Shown piece by piece: positions 16,135 to 23,377 of a stretch of 23,377 bases of DNA. The position numbers and the translations under genes were made by a program. The stretch comes from Collinsella sp. (GTDB lineage: Bacteria; Actinomycetota; Coriobacteriia; Coriobacteriales; Coriobacteriaceae). The stretch covers positions 11,012 through 34,388 of the forward strand of contig DXMX01000013.1 in NCBI GenBank assembly GCA_019413955.1, read 5' to 3'. Positions within the stretch are counted from its first letter, which is position 1, and each line of letters begins with the position of its first letter. The notes below the pieces were generated by a model, which saw only the letters and a list, made by a program, of their open reading frames with translations, had not been told where the DNA came from and searched no databases.

Positions 16135-16141
16135 AGTATTA
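16135..16141 (-). promoter_or_regulatory. Candidate -10 element of the ABC transporter operon
   Basis: Read on the minus strand, TAATACT lies 32 bases before the ATPase start codon. It sits inside a 6-bp inverted repeat, GGTCGG/CCGACC (16119-16124, 16153-16158). No good -35 box was found, so this is tentative. Confidence 0.3.
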
Positions 16142-16155
16142 CCCATTTCGCACCG

Positions 16156-16190
16156 ACCAAAAAGGGACAGGTTCATTTTGGCAGGTTTTA
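16156..16190. repeat. Dispersed 43-bp palindromic repeat, copy 4 (inverted)
   Basis: Read on the minus strand the copy starts TAAAACCTGCCAAAAT and continues GAACCTGTCCCTTTTTGGT; its far arm has decayed (GGTCGG for GGCAGG). The first three bases on that strand are the TAA stop of the histidine kinase gene. Its orientation relative to the adjoining gene is opposite to that of copies 2 and 3. Confidence 0.85.
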
Positions 16191-17567
16191 GAGGCGGACG
16201 GTGAAGGGGATCTGGTTGCCGTGGCCGCAGACAGAAGCACTCCCACCATGGGCTTCGGCGATGGCACGCACCACGGATAGGCCCACGCCCGAGCCGCCCG
16301 TCTTGGAGCTGCGCGACACGTCCGCACGATAGAAGCGGTCGAACAATCGATCTAGGTCGCCTTCGGGCAGCTCGTCCACGGCGTTCGAAACGACAAGCTC
16401 GGCCGAACCTTTGCCTGCACCGCGTGAGACGGCACGCAGACTCAACTCAATTACACTGCCCTCACTCGCATAGCGCGTGGCGTTATCCAGCAGCAGCTCA
16501 ACCACCTGCGCCACCGCTGCAGCATCGGCATGGGCCCGCACGCCACTCGCAATCGACGTCGACAGACGCTTGCCACGCGAAACCGCCACCGACTCAAACG
16601 GCGACGCCGCCTTGTCCACTGCCTCCGAAAGATCGATCGATATCATGGTAAAGCCCGCCGAACCCTCGTCCATGCGAGACAAAAACACCAGACGCTCCGT
16701 GAGCGCCGTCAACCGTGCAACCTGTTCGTGAATGCTCTGCGTCCACTCGCTCTCGCCGCTCTCGATCTCTTGCACCTCATTGGCGGCGTCAATTACAGCC
16801 AGCGGCGTCTTGATCTCGTGGCTCGCATCGGTAATAAAGCGCTTTTGCTTGCTGTAGCTCTCGACCATCGGTCGAATCACCGCGCCCGAGGCACCCGCCA
16901 CAATTGCCAGCACCGCCAGCCAGCCAATGCAACTGATCGCCACGCTCGCGCTCAAAAACGAATGAAAGCTTGCAAGCTCGCGCGAGCAGTCCACGAACAC
17001 ATAGGTGGTCTCATCGTCTTGAACGTCAGTCGTATAGCGATAATTGCCAGAAAAACCCGAGGTCCAACCCTTGGAATATAGTCCTGCAGCGATGCGTGCA
17101 GCACGCTTGGCACCCACCGCGGCAATGCGGGCCGTGTTGACATCGGTCACCTGCCCACCGGCAATCGACACCGTAAAGTAGCGCGTGTCGAAGGGAGACT
17201 CCGCCGTCATACCTTCGAAGTGCCCGGTGCGCATGACCACCCTGTCACCGGCAGCGGTCTTACCGGCGCCCACATCCTGGCCGGGGTCGGTCTTAGGCTC
17301 ATCCGTCCAATCAATGCCGTTCTTGCCCGCCAAGATATAGTCCAGGCGAGCATCGGCCATCTTGCAGATATGCGAGTAGTTGACGACGTTGATGCCGGCA
17401 ATGATGAGCGTAAGCACGACGGTCACGGCACCCATGGCAACCAGGATGAACTTGCGACGCAGACGACGTCCCATTGCACTGGCAGCATCGACGCGCCCCG
17501 GATTACCCGAGTCCGCTCCCATGCCGAGCTTTGTCGCCATGCGCTTCCACCACGCGCTCGCGCTCAC
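16188..17567 (-). CDS. Sensor histidine kinase
   Basis: This is a 459-residue membrane kinase. A cytoplasmic tail of about 38 residues leads to membrane segment 1 (40-63), an extracellular sensor domain (about 66-203) of no recognised family, and segment 2 (205-231). The HisKA dimerisation domain carries the phospho-acceptor His250 in the sequence FITDASHEIKTPLAV, and the HATPase domain shows the N-box ELLLDNATRYA (Asn362) and the G-box GGSGVGLSVVRA (424-435). The start is a GTG two bases after the stop of the response regulator gene, with GAGGAGG about ten bases before it, which indicates a shared transcript. The stop codon is provided by repeat copy 4. The ligand is unknown. Confidence 0.93.
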   Translation of the reverse strand: MSASAWWKRMATKLGMGADSGNPGRVDAASAMGRRLRRKFILVAMGAVTVVLTLIIAGINVVNYSHICKMADARLDYILAGKNGIDWTDEPKTDPGQDVGAGKTAAGDRVVMRTGHFEGMTAESPFDTRYFTVSIAGGQVTDVNTARIAAVGAKRAARIAAGLYSKGWTSGFSGNYRYTTDVQDDETTYVFVDCSRELASFHSFLSASVAISCIGWLAVLAIVAGASGAVIRPMVESYSKQKRFITDASHEIKTPLAVIDAANEVQEIESGESEWTQSIHEQVARLTALTERLVFLSRMDEGSAGFTMISIDLSEAVDKAASPFESVAVSRGKRLSTSIASGVRAHADAAAVAQVVELLLDNATRYASEGSVIELSLRAVSRGAGKGSAELVVSNAVDELPEGDLDRLFDRFYRADVSRSSKTGGSGVGLSVVRAIAEAHGGSASVCGHGNQIPFTVRL

Positions 17568-17569
17568 GC

Positions 17570-18253
17570 TTATTCGCCCTCCTCGACAACCTCAAGCGAA
17601 TATCCCTGATTGCGCGATGCGCGGATGGCCACGTTGGCACCCAGCGCCGTCAGCTTTTTGCGCAGGTACGAGATATAGACCCACACTACGTTGGCGCCTT
17701 CGGGCGCATCCTCACCCCAAACCTCGAGCATCAGACGTTCGGTGGGCATACGCGTGCCGGCGTTGCGCATAAAGAGCTCCATAAGCTGAAACTCACGATT
17801 GGCCAGGTGCTCCTCGCCCAAGGGACCCACAAGCGTGCACGATGCCGTGTCGAGGCGCATATTGCCCACACTGAGCGTCGTGGCGTCAATTGCCGTCGCG
17901 GCACGCGTCATGGCACGAATGCGAGCGAGCAGTTCCTTGGCGGCAAACGGCTTGGTCAGATAATCGTTGGCACCGGCATCCAGGCCCTCGACCTTATCGG
18001 ACACCTCGCTTTTTGCCGTGAGCATGATGATGGGCAGTCGCTTACCGGCGGCACGTGTGCGCTTGAGCACCTCAATTCCATCCATGCCGGGCATCATGAT
18101 GTCCAGGATTGCGGCATCATAGTCGTTGGCGAGCAGATATTCGAGCGCCGTCAGACCGTCGAGCGCGGTGTCGACCTCGTAGTCGCTATGTTGAAGAATC
18201 GCGGTAAGGGCGCGGGAGAGGCCGGGTTCGTCCTCGGCAAGCATCAGTTTCAT
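17570..18253 (-). CDS. OmpR/PhoB-family response regulator
   Basis: This is a 227-residue DNA-binding regulator. The receiver domain (1-118) has the acidic pair Glu7/Asp8, phospho-acceptor Asp51 (AILDIMMPG), the switch Thr in LTAK and Lys in YLTKPFA. The winged-helix output domain (about 128-225) ends in the typical WVYISYLRKKL recognition helix and an RNQGYSLEV wing. AAAGGAG lies five bases before the ATG. The kinase gene follows within two bases, so the pair forms a two-component system. Heptamer direct repeats upstream (18319-18336) are candidate binding sites for this protein. The ABC transporter downstream on the same strand is a likely target, by analogy with other regulator-kinase-transporter clusters. 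Confidence 0.95.
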   Translation of the reverse strand: MKLMLAEDEPGLSRALTAILQHSDYEVDTALDGLTALEYLLANDYDAAILDIMMPGMDGIEVLKRTRAAGKRLPIIMLTAKSEVSDKVEGLDAGANDYLTKPFAAKELLARIRAMTRAATAIDATTLSVGNMRLDTASCTLVGPLGEEHLANREFQLMELFMRNAGTRMPTERLMLEVWGEDAPEGANVVWVYISYLRKKLTALGANVAIRASRNQGYSLEVVEEGE

Positions 18254-18273
18254 GGTTGCTCCTTTGGCGCACG

Positions 18274-18279
18274 GCTATA
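18274..18279 (-). promoter_or_regulatory. Candidate -10 element of the two-component operon
   Basis: On the minus strand TATAGC, preceded by CTTG, stands 20 bases before the response regulator ATG. The -35 region is not well conserved. Confidence 0.3.
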
Positions 18280-18318
18280 CAAGTTTCGATACTGCCGATG
18301 ATAGCGCACCGTCAGCCT

Positions 18319-18336
18319 CCTTAGCGCAGCCTTAGC
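18319..18336 (-). promoter_or_regulatory. Direct heptamer repeats, candidate OmpR-family regulator site
   Basis: On the minus strand GCTAAGG occurs twice with four bases between (11-bp period), at 18330-18336 and 18319-18325. A third 6-of-7 match, GCTAAGC, is at 18373-18379. The pair lies about 40 bases upstream of the proposed -10, the position and spacing typical of PhoB/OmpR-type dimers. Autoregulation is inferred. Confidence 0.4.
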
Positions 18337-18481
18337 TGCTCAACCTGCGCGTTTTCAAATACGCAGGATATGGCTTAGCCAAACTTAAGGCGCAGATGTC
18401 AAACGCTTGTCCGCACGCCGGAGACGATAGAACAGCAACTCACCCTTTCGCGGCACCTTTATCATGCAAAGAGCTCGGGCA

Positions 18482-19060
18482 CTATTCCTCGTACGCGCCC
18501 TCAAGCCGAAGCAGCCACTCCTTGCGGTCAAGCCCGCCGGCATATCCGTTGAGCGAACCATCGGCGGCAACCACGCGATGGCACGGCACGATAATCGAAA
18601 TGGGATTGCGTGCAACCGCAGTCCCCACGGCACGGGGAGACACAACGGGCGCCTCGTTTCCCGGTACACGATGTCGAGCCGCAACACGCTGGGCGATCTC
18701 GCCATACGTAGCGACCTCGCCACGCGGAATAGAAAGCAGCTCGTACCAAACTTCACGCTGAAACGCCGTGCCGATCATATGCAACGGCGGCGTAAACCGA
18801 GGTTCCTGCCCTGCAAAATAAGCATTCAGCCAAGCCCAGGAACGCTCAAGCACCGAAGACGCCGCACCATTTGCCGGACTCACCGACGACATGCCGCCAG
18901 CACCAGAAACTGCATCGGCGCCTTCAACATGTTCGGGATCTTCTTTGAGAAGCGTGGAGCCAAAATGCTCCTGCCCCTCAAACCAAAGTCCCGTCAGACC
19001 GCGGCCATCAGCGGCAAGCAAGATTTCGCCCAAAGGCGAAGCAAACGTCGTCGTGACCAC
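18482..19060 (-). CDS. ogt: Methylated-DNA-protein cysteine methyltransferase (O6-alkylguanine-DNA alkyltransferase)
   Basis: This 192-residue suicide repair protein transfers the alkyl group from O6-alkylguanine in DNA to its own cysteine. The active site PCHRVV is at 159-164 with acceptor Cys160, preceded by the family sequence NPISIIV and followed by NGYAGGLDRKEWLL. The N-terminal domain (1-95) is variable and has an Ala/Gly/Ser-rich stretch around 48-68. The segment between EIAQRVA and RAVGTAV is about a dozen residues longer than in typical members. The start is a GTG with AAAGGAG eight bases upstream. It is transcribed alone, downstream of the hairpin-repeat region 19121-19273 and with a possible -10 box at 19088-19093. 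Confidence 0.93.
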   Translation of the reverse strand: MVTTTFASPLGEILLAADGRGLTGLWFEGQEHFGSTLLKEDPEHVEGADAVSGAGGMSSVSPANGAASSVLERSWAWLNAYFAGQEPRFTPPLHMIGTAFQREVWYELLSIPRGEVATYGEIAQRVAARHRVPGNEAPVVSPRAVGTAVARNPISIIVPCHRVVAADGSLNGYAGGLDRKEWLLRLEGAYEE

Positions 19061-19087
19061 CAGCGGCTCCTTTCAAAACTCCGCAAC

Positions 19088-19093
19088 ATAATA
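19088..19093 (-). promoter_or_regulatory. Candidate -10 element of ogt
   Basis: On the minus strand TATTAT lies 27 bases before the GTG start codon. A -35 box with standard spacing is not evident. Confidence 0.3.
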
Positions 19094-19120
19094 CCGCGAA
19101 TTGTGCAGACAACCCCAATC

Positions 19121-19273
19121 GACCCCAAAGTCACCCAAGGCAGCAGGCGCGCAGCGCCGCAGCTGCCGCACGACCCCAAAGTCCCCGCAGGCAGCAGGCG
19201 CAACGCGCCGCAGCTGCCGGCCGCGCCCCACAGTCCCCAAAGGCGGCAGGCGCAAAGCGCCGAGGCCGCCACC
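19121..19273. repeat. Three tandem 51-52-bp hairpin repeats upstream of ogt
   Basis: Three units start near 19121, 19172 and 19225 with CCCCAAAGTC, CCCCAAAGTC and CCCCACAGTC. Each unit then contains an outer stem around a second stem GGCGC/GCGCC with a three-base loop. The outer stem is GGCAGC/GCTGCC in units 1 and 2 and GGCGGC/GCCGCC in unit 3, so both strands changed together. The loop bases vary (GCA, AAC, AAA). Together with the palindrome at 19372-19501 the repeats fill most of the 453-bp gap 19061-19513; the part between them (19274-19371) is GC-rich and shows nothing I recognise. Confidence 0.8.
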
Positions 19274-19371
19274 GGGACCAGGGCCCGCAACAGCCGCGCG
19301 CCCCCACATCAGGCCAGCGGCCCCAACCAACAACGGCCCCATCGCAGACTGCTCGCAGCCGAGTCACCGCA

Positions 19372-19501
19372 GGCGGGGGCCGGGCTTAGCTTTCAGAACA
19401 CTCCGCAGACCAGTGTGGCGCCTTGTCCGCGGCTCCGAAGGAGCAGGACAAGGCGCCACACATGGTCGAGGACGTTCTGAAAACTAAGCCCGGCCCCCGC
19501 C
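19372..19501. repeat. 130-bp nested palindrome downstream of asd
   Basis: The outer arms (19373-19399 and 19474-19500) pair over 27 positions with one exception and contain CCGGGCTTAG; one more pair (19372, 19501) extends them. A second stem joins TGTGGCGCCTTGTCC (19414-19428) to GGACAAGGCGCCACA (19446-19460), flanked by GACCA/TGGTC. A small inner stem GCTCC/GGAGC with a GAA loop caps it. It begins 12 bases after the asd stop codon. No U-tract follows on the minus strand. Confidence 0.75.
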
Positions 19502-19513
19502 GGACAGGTCACA

Positions 19514-20539
19514 CTACTCGCAGAGCAGCTTAGCGATCTGGACGGCGTTGGTTGCCGCGCCCTTACGGATTTGGTCGCCGCAGCACCAGAAGGTGATGCC
19601 ACGCGCGGCCTCGGGGTTCGAGATGTCGCGGCGTACGCGACCGACCCAAATCAGGTCCTGGTCGGAGGTGTCCATCGGCATGGGGAAGCGGTCGTGCGCA
19701 TCCTCGGCGCCCATGTCGTCAACGAGCTTCACGCCCGGAGCGGCAGCCAGCGCAGCGCGGGCCTCTTCCACCGTGATGTCGCGCTCAAACTCGAGCGTAA
19801 TGCTCTCGGAGTGCGAACGCAGCACCGGCACGCGCACACAGGTGCAGTTCACGCGCAGCTCGGGCAGGTGCATGATCTTGCGGCCCTCGTTTTGCAACTT
19901 CATCTCCTCGGAGGTAAAGCCCTCCTCCTTGACGCCGCCAATCTGCGGAATCAGGTTGCTCGCCAGCTGGGCGGCAAAGGCGCGCGGCTCGGGAATCTCC
20001 TCGTCACGGCCCAGAGCGGCCAGCTGAGCCTCGAGCTCGGCCATACCGGGCGCGCCAGCGCCCGAAGCTGCCTGATACGTGGACACGATCATACGCTTCA
20101 CGCCGGCAAGCTGGTGCAGCGGCCAGGTGGGAACCAGGCCGATGATAGTCGCGCAGTTGGGGTTGGCAATCAGGCCGTGGTGCCACTCAATGTCATCGGC
20201 ATTGATCTCGGGCACGACCAGCGGCACCTCGGGATCCATGCGGAAGGCGTGGCTGTTATCGACTACGACGGCGCCGCGCTTGACGGCCTCAGGCAGCAGC
20301 TCCTTGGCGATATCGTCGCCGGCGGCGCCGAGTACGATGTCGCAGCCCTCAAAGGCCTCGGGGCAAGCCTCCTCAATCACAACCTGCTCGCCGCGGAACT
20401 CAACGGTCTTGCCTGCAGAGCGCGCGCTCGCTAGCAGCTTGAGCTTACCGACCGGAAACTCCTGCTCGTTGAGGCACTCGAGCATCTGGGTGCCCACGGC
20501 TCCCGTGGCGCCCAAAATAGCAACCGTGTACTGTTTCAT
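19514..20539 (-). CDS. asd: Aspartate-semialdehyde dehydrogenase
   Basis: This 341-residue cytosolic enzyme makes aspartate semialdehyde from aspartyl phosphate with NADPH, a step towards lysine/diaminopimelate, threonine and methionine. The nucleotide loop GATGAVG is at 10-16. The catalytic cysteine is Cys129 in the family motif ANPNCATI, and His243 in VPVLRSHSES is the acid-base residue. The open frame runs to 20626, but the ATG at 20539 has GGGGGAAGC directly upstream and gives the standard MKQYTVAILGATG start. The gene follows lysC on the same strand with 174 bp between, in which a hairpin at 20614-20640 may interrupt transcription. Confidence 0.95.
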   Translation of the reverse strand: MKQYTVAILGATGAVGTQMLECLNEQEFPVGKLKLLASARSAGKTVEFRGEQVVIEEACPEAFEGCDIVLGAAGDDIAKELLPEAVKRGAVVVDNSHAFRMDPEVPLVVPEINADDIEWHHGLIANPNCATIIGLVPTWPLHQLAGVKRMIVSTYQAASGAGAPGMAELEAQLAALGRDEEIPEPRAFAAQLASNLIPQIGGVKEEGFTSEEMKLQNEGRKIMHLPELRVNCTCVRVPVLRSHSESITLEFERDITVEEARAALAAAPGVKLVDDMGAEDAHDRFPMPMDTSDQDLIWVGRVRRDISNPEAARGITFWCCGDQIRKGAATNAVQIAKLLCE

Positions 20540-20613
20540 GCTTCCCCCTTTAAAGGTTGTGGCTATCGCCCGCACGCCAAGCAGGCCGAATATTGTTGCC
20601 AGTGTATACAAGA

Positions 20614-20640
20614 ACGGGGCGGACACGAAACCCGCCCCGT
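20614..20640 (-). terminator. Hairpin between lysC and asd
   Basis: On the minus strand ACGGGGCGG (20632-20640) pairs with CCGCCCCGT (20614-20622) around a 9-base loop, followed by TCTTGTATAC. It could be a partial terminator or attenuator after lysC; the U-run is poor. Confidence 0.5.
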
Positions 20641-20713
20641 CGAAACGAAACCGAAATGAAACGCCCCACCGTAGATTTATGAGACATGTCCCAAAAATGC
20701 ACCGGGATGGCAG

Positions 20714-22062
20714 CTACTTGCGGAGCGCGTCCAGAGCGGGATCGACCGGCGCGGGAGCCTCCAGGTCGGAGACCTTCACGATACCGTTCTCGTCGGAGAA
20801 AGCACGGTAGATGGTCTGAATCGCCAGATCAAAGTCCTTCTCCTCCACGCCGATGATGATGTTGATCTCGTCGCAGCTCTGCGAAATCATACGCACACTC
20901 ACGCCGGCCTGGCCAAGCATGCCAAACAGGTGGCCAGAGATGCCGGCACGACCGCGCAGGTTGCGACCAACGGTCGCGATAAGCGCCAGGCCCTCGACAA
21001 CCTCGATCTCGAGCGGCTCGACCTCCTGCTGAATGTCGCCCACGAGCGAGTACAGCGAGTCGTGCACGTCCTGCTCCTGCACCACGGCGCCAAAACGGTC
21101 GACACCGGTGGGCATGTGCTCGACGGAAACGTCATAGCGCTCGAAGACCGAAAGCGCACGGCGCATAAAGCCGACACGGGGCTTGGTGCGGTCGCGGGCA
21201 ACGTTGATGGCGACAAAGCCGCGCTTGCCGGTCACGCCGGTAATGATGGGCTCCGCCTCGCCCTCATCAGCTGTCTCGCTAATGATGGTGCCGGGGTCCT
21301 GCGGCGCATTGGTGTTCTTGATGACCAGCGGAATGCCTGCCTCGCGCACGGGGAACACGGCCTCCTCGTGCAGGACACTTGCGCCCATGTACGAAAGTTC
21401 GCGCAGCTCCTCGTAGGTAACGCGCGCAATGGGTTGAGCCTCGGGAACAATACGCGGATCGGCAGAATAGAAGCCCGAGACGTCGGTCCAGTTCTCGTAC
21501 AGATCGGCGCCCAGGCACTTGGCCAGAATCGAGCCGGAAATATCGCCGCCGCCACGGTCGAGCAGCTTAATCTGGCCCTCACGCGTCGCGCCGTAGAAAC
21601 CGGGCATAACAAAGCCGCCCTGCTGACCGTACTCCTGCACCAGCTCGGAAGTGCGATTCATGCTGAGCGTACCGTCGTGATGGAACGCCACAACCGTCGC
21701 GGCGTCCAGGAACGGTAAGCCCAGGTACTCGGCCATCAGGCGGGCGGTAAAGTACTCGCCACGGCTCACAAGCTCCTCGGTGGAGTAGCCGCCCGAGCGG
21801 GCGCGCTCGGCAAAGGCCGCGAACTCCTCGCGGATGGGATAGGTGAGCTCCAGCTCGTCAGCGATATCAAAATAGCGCTGGCCAATGTCCTCGAGTAGCT
21901 CCTCGCACGACACGTGATACTTAACGTGCGCGTTAACCAGGTAGAGCAGGTCGGTCACCTTGGTGTCGCCCTTAAAGCGGCGGCCGCAGGCGGAAACCAC
22001 CACAAAACGGCGGGCAGGGCGTCGGCGACCGACGAGCCGCCAAACTTGGCAATCTTAATCAT
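20714..22062 (-). pseudogene. lysC: Aspartate kinase with an internal deletion and frameshift near the 5' end
   Basis: The ATG at 22062 opens a normal aspartokinase N-terminus, MIKIAKFGGSSVADA, but this frame then runs into unrelated residues and stops at a TGA after 35 codons. The rest of the protein (PARRFVVVSACGRRFKGDTKVTDLLY onward, about 435 codons) is intact in another frame from about 22018 to the stop at 20714. The intact part contains the catalytic core (DRGGGDISGSILA) and two ACT regulatory domains (from about 265). In this family about 13-15 residues normally separate SSVADA from ARRFVVVSA; they are missing. The frame relation implies a loss of 3n+1 bases, roughly 40. A GTG at 22003 would express only a protein without the KFGGSS phosphate-binding loop. 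Aspartokinase is usually essential for lysine and wall synthesis, so an assembly error or a second copy should be considered. Confidence 0.85.
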
Positions 22063-22166
22063 GGGCTGGAGGTTACCTTTCTAAAAAGCCTCTGCGAACC
22101 TATTTTGCGCGCTCTGATACCATGGTTTCACCGATTGGGACCAAGGCATCCGAGGAGCAGTGTTAT

Positions 22167-23377
22167 ATGGGAACTTATCATAGTACACGAGGACGCACTT
22201 TATCGTGCTCAAGTAAGGTGGCAATCCGCACCGGCATCGCTCCCGACGGGGGTTTGTTTGTCTCGGACGAGCTCGGCACCCAGCAGGTCGATATCAGCTC
22301 GCTTGCAGCTAAATCGTACTTTGAAATCGCTCAAGATGTGTTGGGAATGTTACTGAATGATTACACGGGCGAAGAAATTTCGGCGTGTGTCGACGAGGCA
22401 TACCGCGGCACGTTCGCGAGTGAAGAGGTTACGCCGCTCGTCAAACTCGACGCTGCGCCGGGTGTTGACGCCCCTCAGACCTATGTGATGGAACTCTTTG
22501 GCGGCCCCACGAGCGCCTTTAAGGACGTCGCCCTACAGATGCTCCCCCGCCTGATGGCCCGCACCTCCGCCAAGGACGGTGGCGCCGAGCGCATCATGAT
22601 CGTCACCGCCACATCGGGCGACACAGGCAAGGCAGCACTCGCCGGCTTTGCCGACGCCCCGGGCACGGGCATCACCGTCTTTTATCCCGAGGGCAAAGTC
22701 AGCCGCGTGCAAAATCTGCAGATGTCCACTCAGGAGGGCGATAACGTCGCCGTCTGCGGCATCCGCGGCAACTTCGACGATGCCCAGAGTGCCGTCAAGC
22801 GCATCTTTGCCGATAAGGAGCTTGCCGAACGTCTAGAGGCCGCCGGCACGGTGCTTTCGAGCGCCAACTCCATCAACGTCGGCCGCCTGGTGCCGCAGGT
22901 CGTCTACTACTTTGCCGCCTATGCGCAGCTGCTGCGCGCCGGCGCCATCGAGGCCGGCGACGCCGTGGAGTTCTGCGTACCGACCGGCAACTTTGGCGAT
23001 ATCCTGGCCGGCTACTATGCCAAGCGCATGGGTCTGCCCGTCGCCAAGCTCATCGTCGCAAGCGACAAGAACAACGTGCTGGCTGACTTCCTGACCACCG
23101 GCGTCTACGACCGCAACCGTCCGTTCTTCACGACCATCTCGCCGTCGATGGACATCCTCATCAGCTCCAACCTGGAGCGCATGCTCTACTTCCTGTCCGA
23201 TGGCGACTGTGAGCTCGTTGCCGGCCTTATGGAGCAGCTGGCACAGACCGGTCGCTACGAGGTTCCCGCCGACCTGCTGGCAAAGATTCAGAGCGTCTTT
23301 GGCTGCGGTTGGGCAAGCGAGGACGAGGTCCGCGCTGCCATCAAGAGCTGCTGGGACGCGAACGGCTACGTGATCGA
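22167..23377 (+). CDS. thrC: Threonine synthase, truncated by the window edge
   Basis: The frame is open from the ATG at 22167 to the last base, giving 403 complete codons of a protein usually near 490 residues, so the 3' end lies outside. Threonine synthase converts O-phosphohomoserine to threonine with pyridoxal phosphate. The cofactor lysine is Lys119 in GGPTSAFKDVALQ. The phosphate-binding TATSGDTGKAAL and the later PTGNFGDILAGYYAKRMGLPV are family signatures. GAGGAG lies nine bases before the ATG. The gene is divergent from lysC across about 104 bp, which must hold both promoters; no lysine riboswitch fits in that space. Together with asd and lysC it makes an aspartate-family locus. Confidence 0.95.
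   Translation, partial: MGTYHSTRGRTLSCSSKVAIRTGIAPDGGLFVSDELGTQQVDISSLAAKSYFEIAQDVLGMLLNDYTGEEISACVDEAYRGTFASEEVTPLVKLDAAPGVDAPQTYVMELFGGPTSAFKDVALQMLPRLMARTSAKDGGAERIMIVTATSGDTGKAALAGFADAPGTGITVFYPEGKVSRVQNLQMSTQEGDNVAVCGIRGNFDDAQSAVKRIFADKELAERLEAAGTVLSSANSINVGRLVPQVVYYFAAYAQLLRAGAIEAGDAVEFCVPTGNFGDILAGYYAKRMGLPVAKLIVASDKNNVLADFLTTGVYDRNRPFFTTISPSMDILISSNLERMLYFLSDGDCELVAGLMEQLAQTGRYEVPADLLAKIQSVFGCGWASEDEVRAAIKSCWDANGYVI

Noticed and set aside
19121..19273. A CRISPR array
   Set aside because: There are only three units, they run directly into one another without variable spacers, and no cas gene is in the window.
19073..19367. Minus-strand frames with 17-residue repeats rich in Gly, Ala, Arg and Leu
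   Set aside because: They come from translating the 51-bp hairpin units. Similar repeats appear in more than one frame, the unit spacing varies between 51 and 52 bases, and the conserved feature is base pairing, not protein sequence.
18464..19480. 338-codon plus-strand frame opposite ogt and across the hairpin repeats
   Set aside because: It is Arg/Pro-rich, without motifs, and is antisense to a certain gene.
20670..20700. GAGACATGTCCC near-palindrome between lysC and asd as an operator
   Set aside because: It is short and imperfect, with no second copy in the window and no regulator nearby, so I could not support a site.
22063..22166. A lysine riboswitch or T-box upstream of lysC or thrC
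   Set aside because: The divergent gap is only about 104 bp, too short for a lysine riboswitch plus promoter, and no T-box-like motif is seen.

Overview
The window looks like chromosome from a GC-rich Actinobacteriota of the class Coriobacteriia, most likely a gut Collinsella. That is an inference from codon usage (GCC, GAC and CGC dominate), the gene families, and a short palindromic repeat that I associate with Collinsella. It was not checked against a database. I find 17 protein genes (one cut off by the right edge, one apparently broken), no rRNA or tRNA, no CRISPR, no IS element and no phage genes. The intergenic DNA, in contrast, is unusually rich in long nested palindromes and repeats.

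Layout, left to right. (1) 8-906, minus strand: a DUF2975 membrane protein and an XRE regulator, translationally coupled, with a 13-bp inverted repeat at their promoter. (2) 1137-3397, minus: a PAS-like/GGDEF/REC/HD-GYP protein and an Hpt phosphotransfer protein, probably a c-di-GMP phosphorelay output module. (3) 3609-4406, minus: an alpha/beta hydrolase. (4) 4632-7454, plus: a radical SAM protein, a SEC-C methionine aminopeptidase and a D-2-hydroxyacid dehydrogenase. (5) 7737-9122, minus: an M18 aminopeptidase, divergent from 9284-10369, plus, a membrane-anchored linear-amide (Ntn) hydrolase. (6) 10509-11588, plus: a phosphofructokinase, followed by about 600 bp of palindromes and a small conserved-looking gene of unknown function (12193-12513). 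(7) 12630-18253, minus: response regulator, histidine kinase, ABC ATPase and large FtsX-like permease, which resembles a sensor-plus-exporter module. (8) 18482-19060, minus: an O6-alkylguanine-DNA alkyltransferase, preceded by three tandem hairpin repeats and a 130-bp palindrome. (9) 19514-23377: the aspartate pathway, with asd and lysC on the minus strand and thrC divergent on the plus strand.

The strongest observations are these. lysC has lost a stretch near its 5' end together with the reading frame, so the P-loop-like N-terminus and the rest of the kinase lie in different frames; this is either a real pseudogene or an assembly error. A roughly 43-bp palindrome occurs four times at gene ends, and three copies supply the stop codon of the adjoining gene. 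Three tandem 51-52-bp units upstream of ogt each form the same hairpin, and the third carries a compensatory base-pair change. Several other long palindromes with unrelated sequences share an outer-arm plus inner-hairpin design. I did not find a clearly new multi-gene system; the repeats are the best candidates for undescribed biology here.
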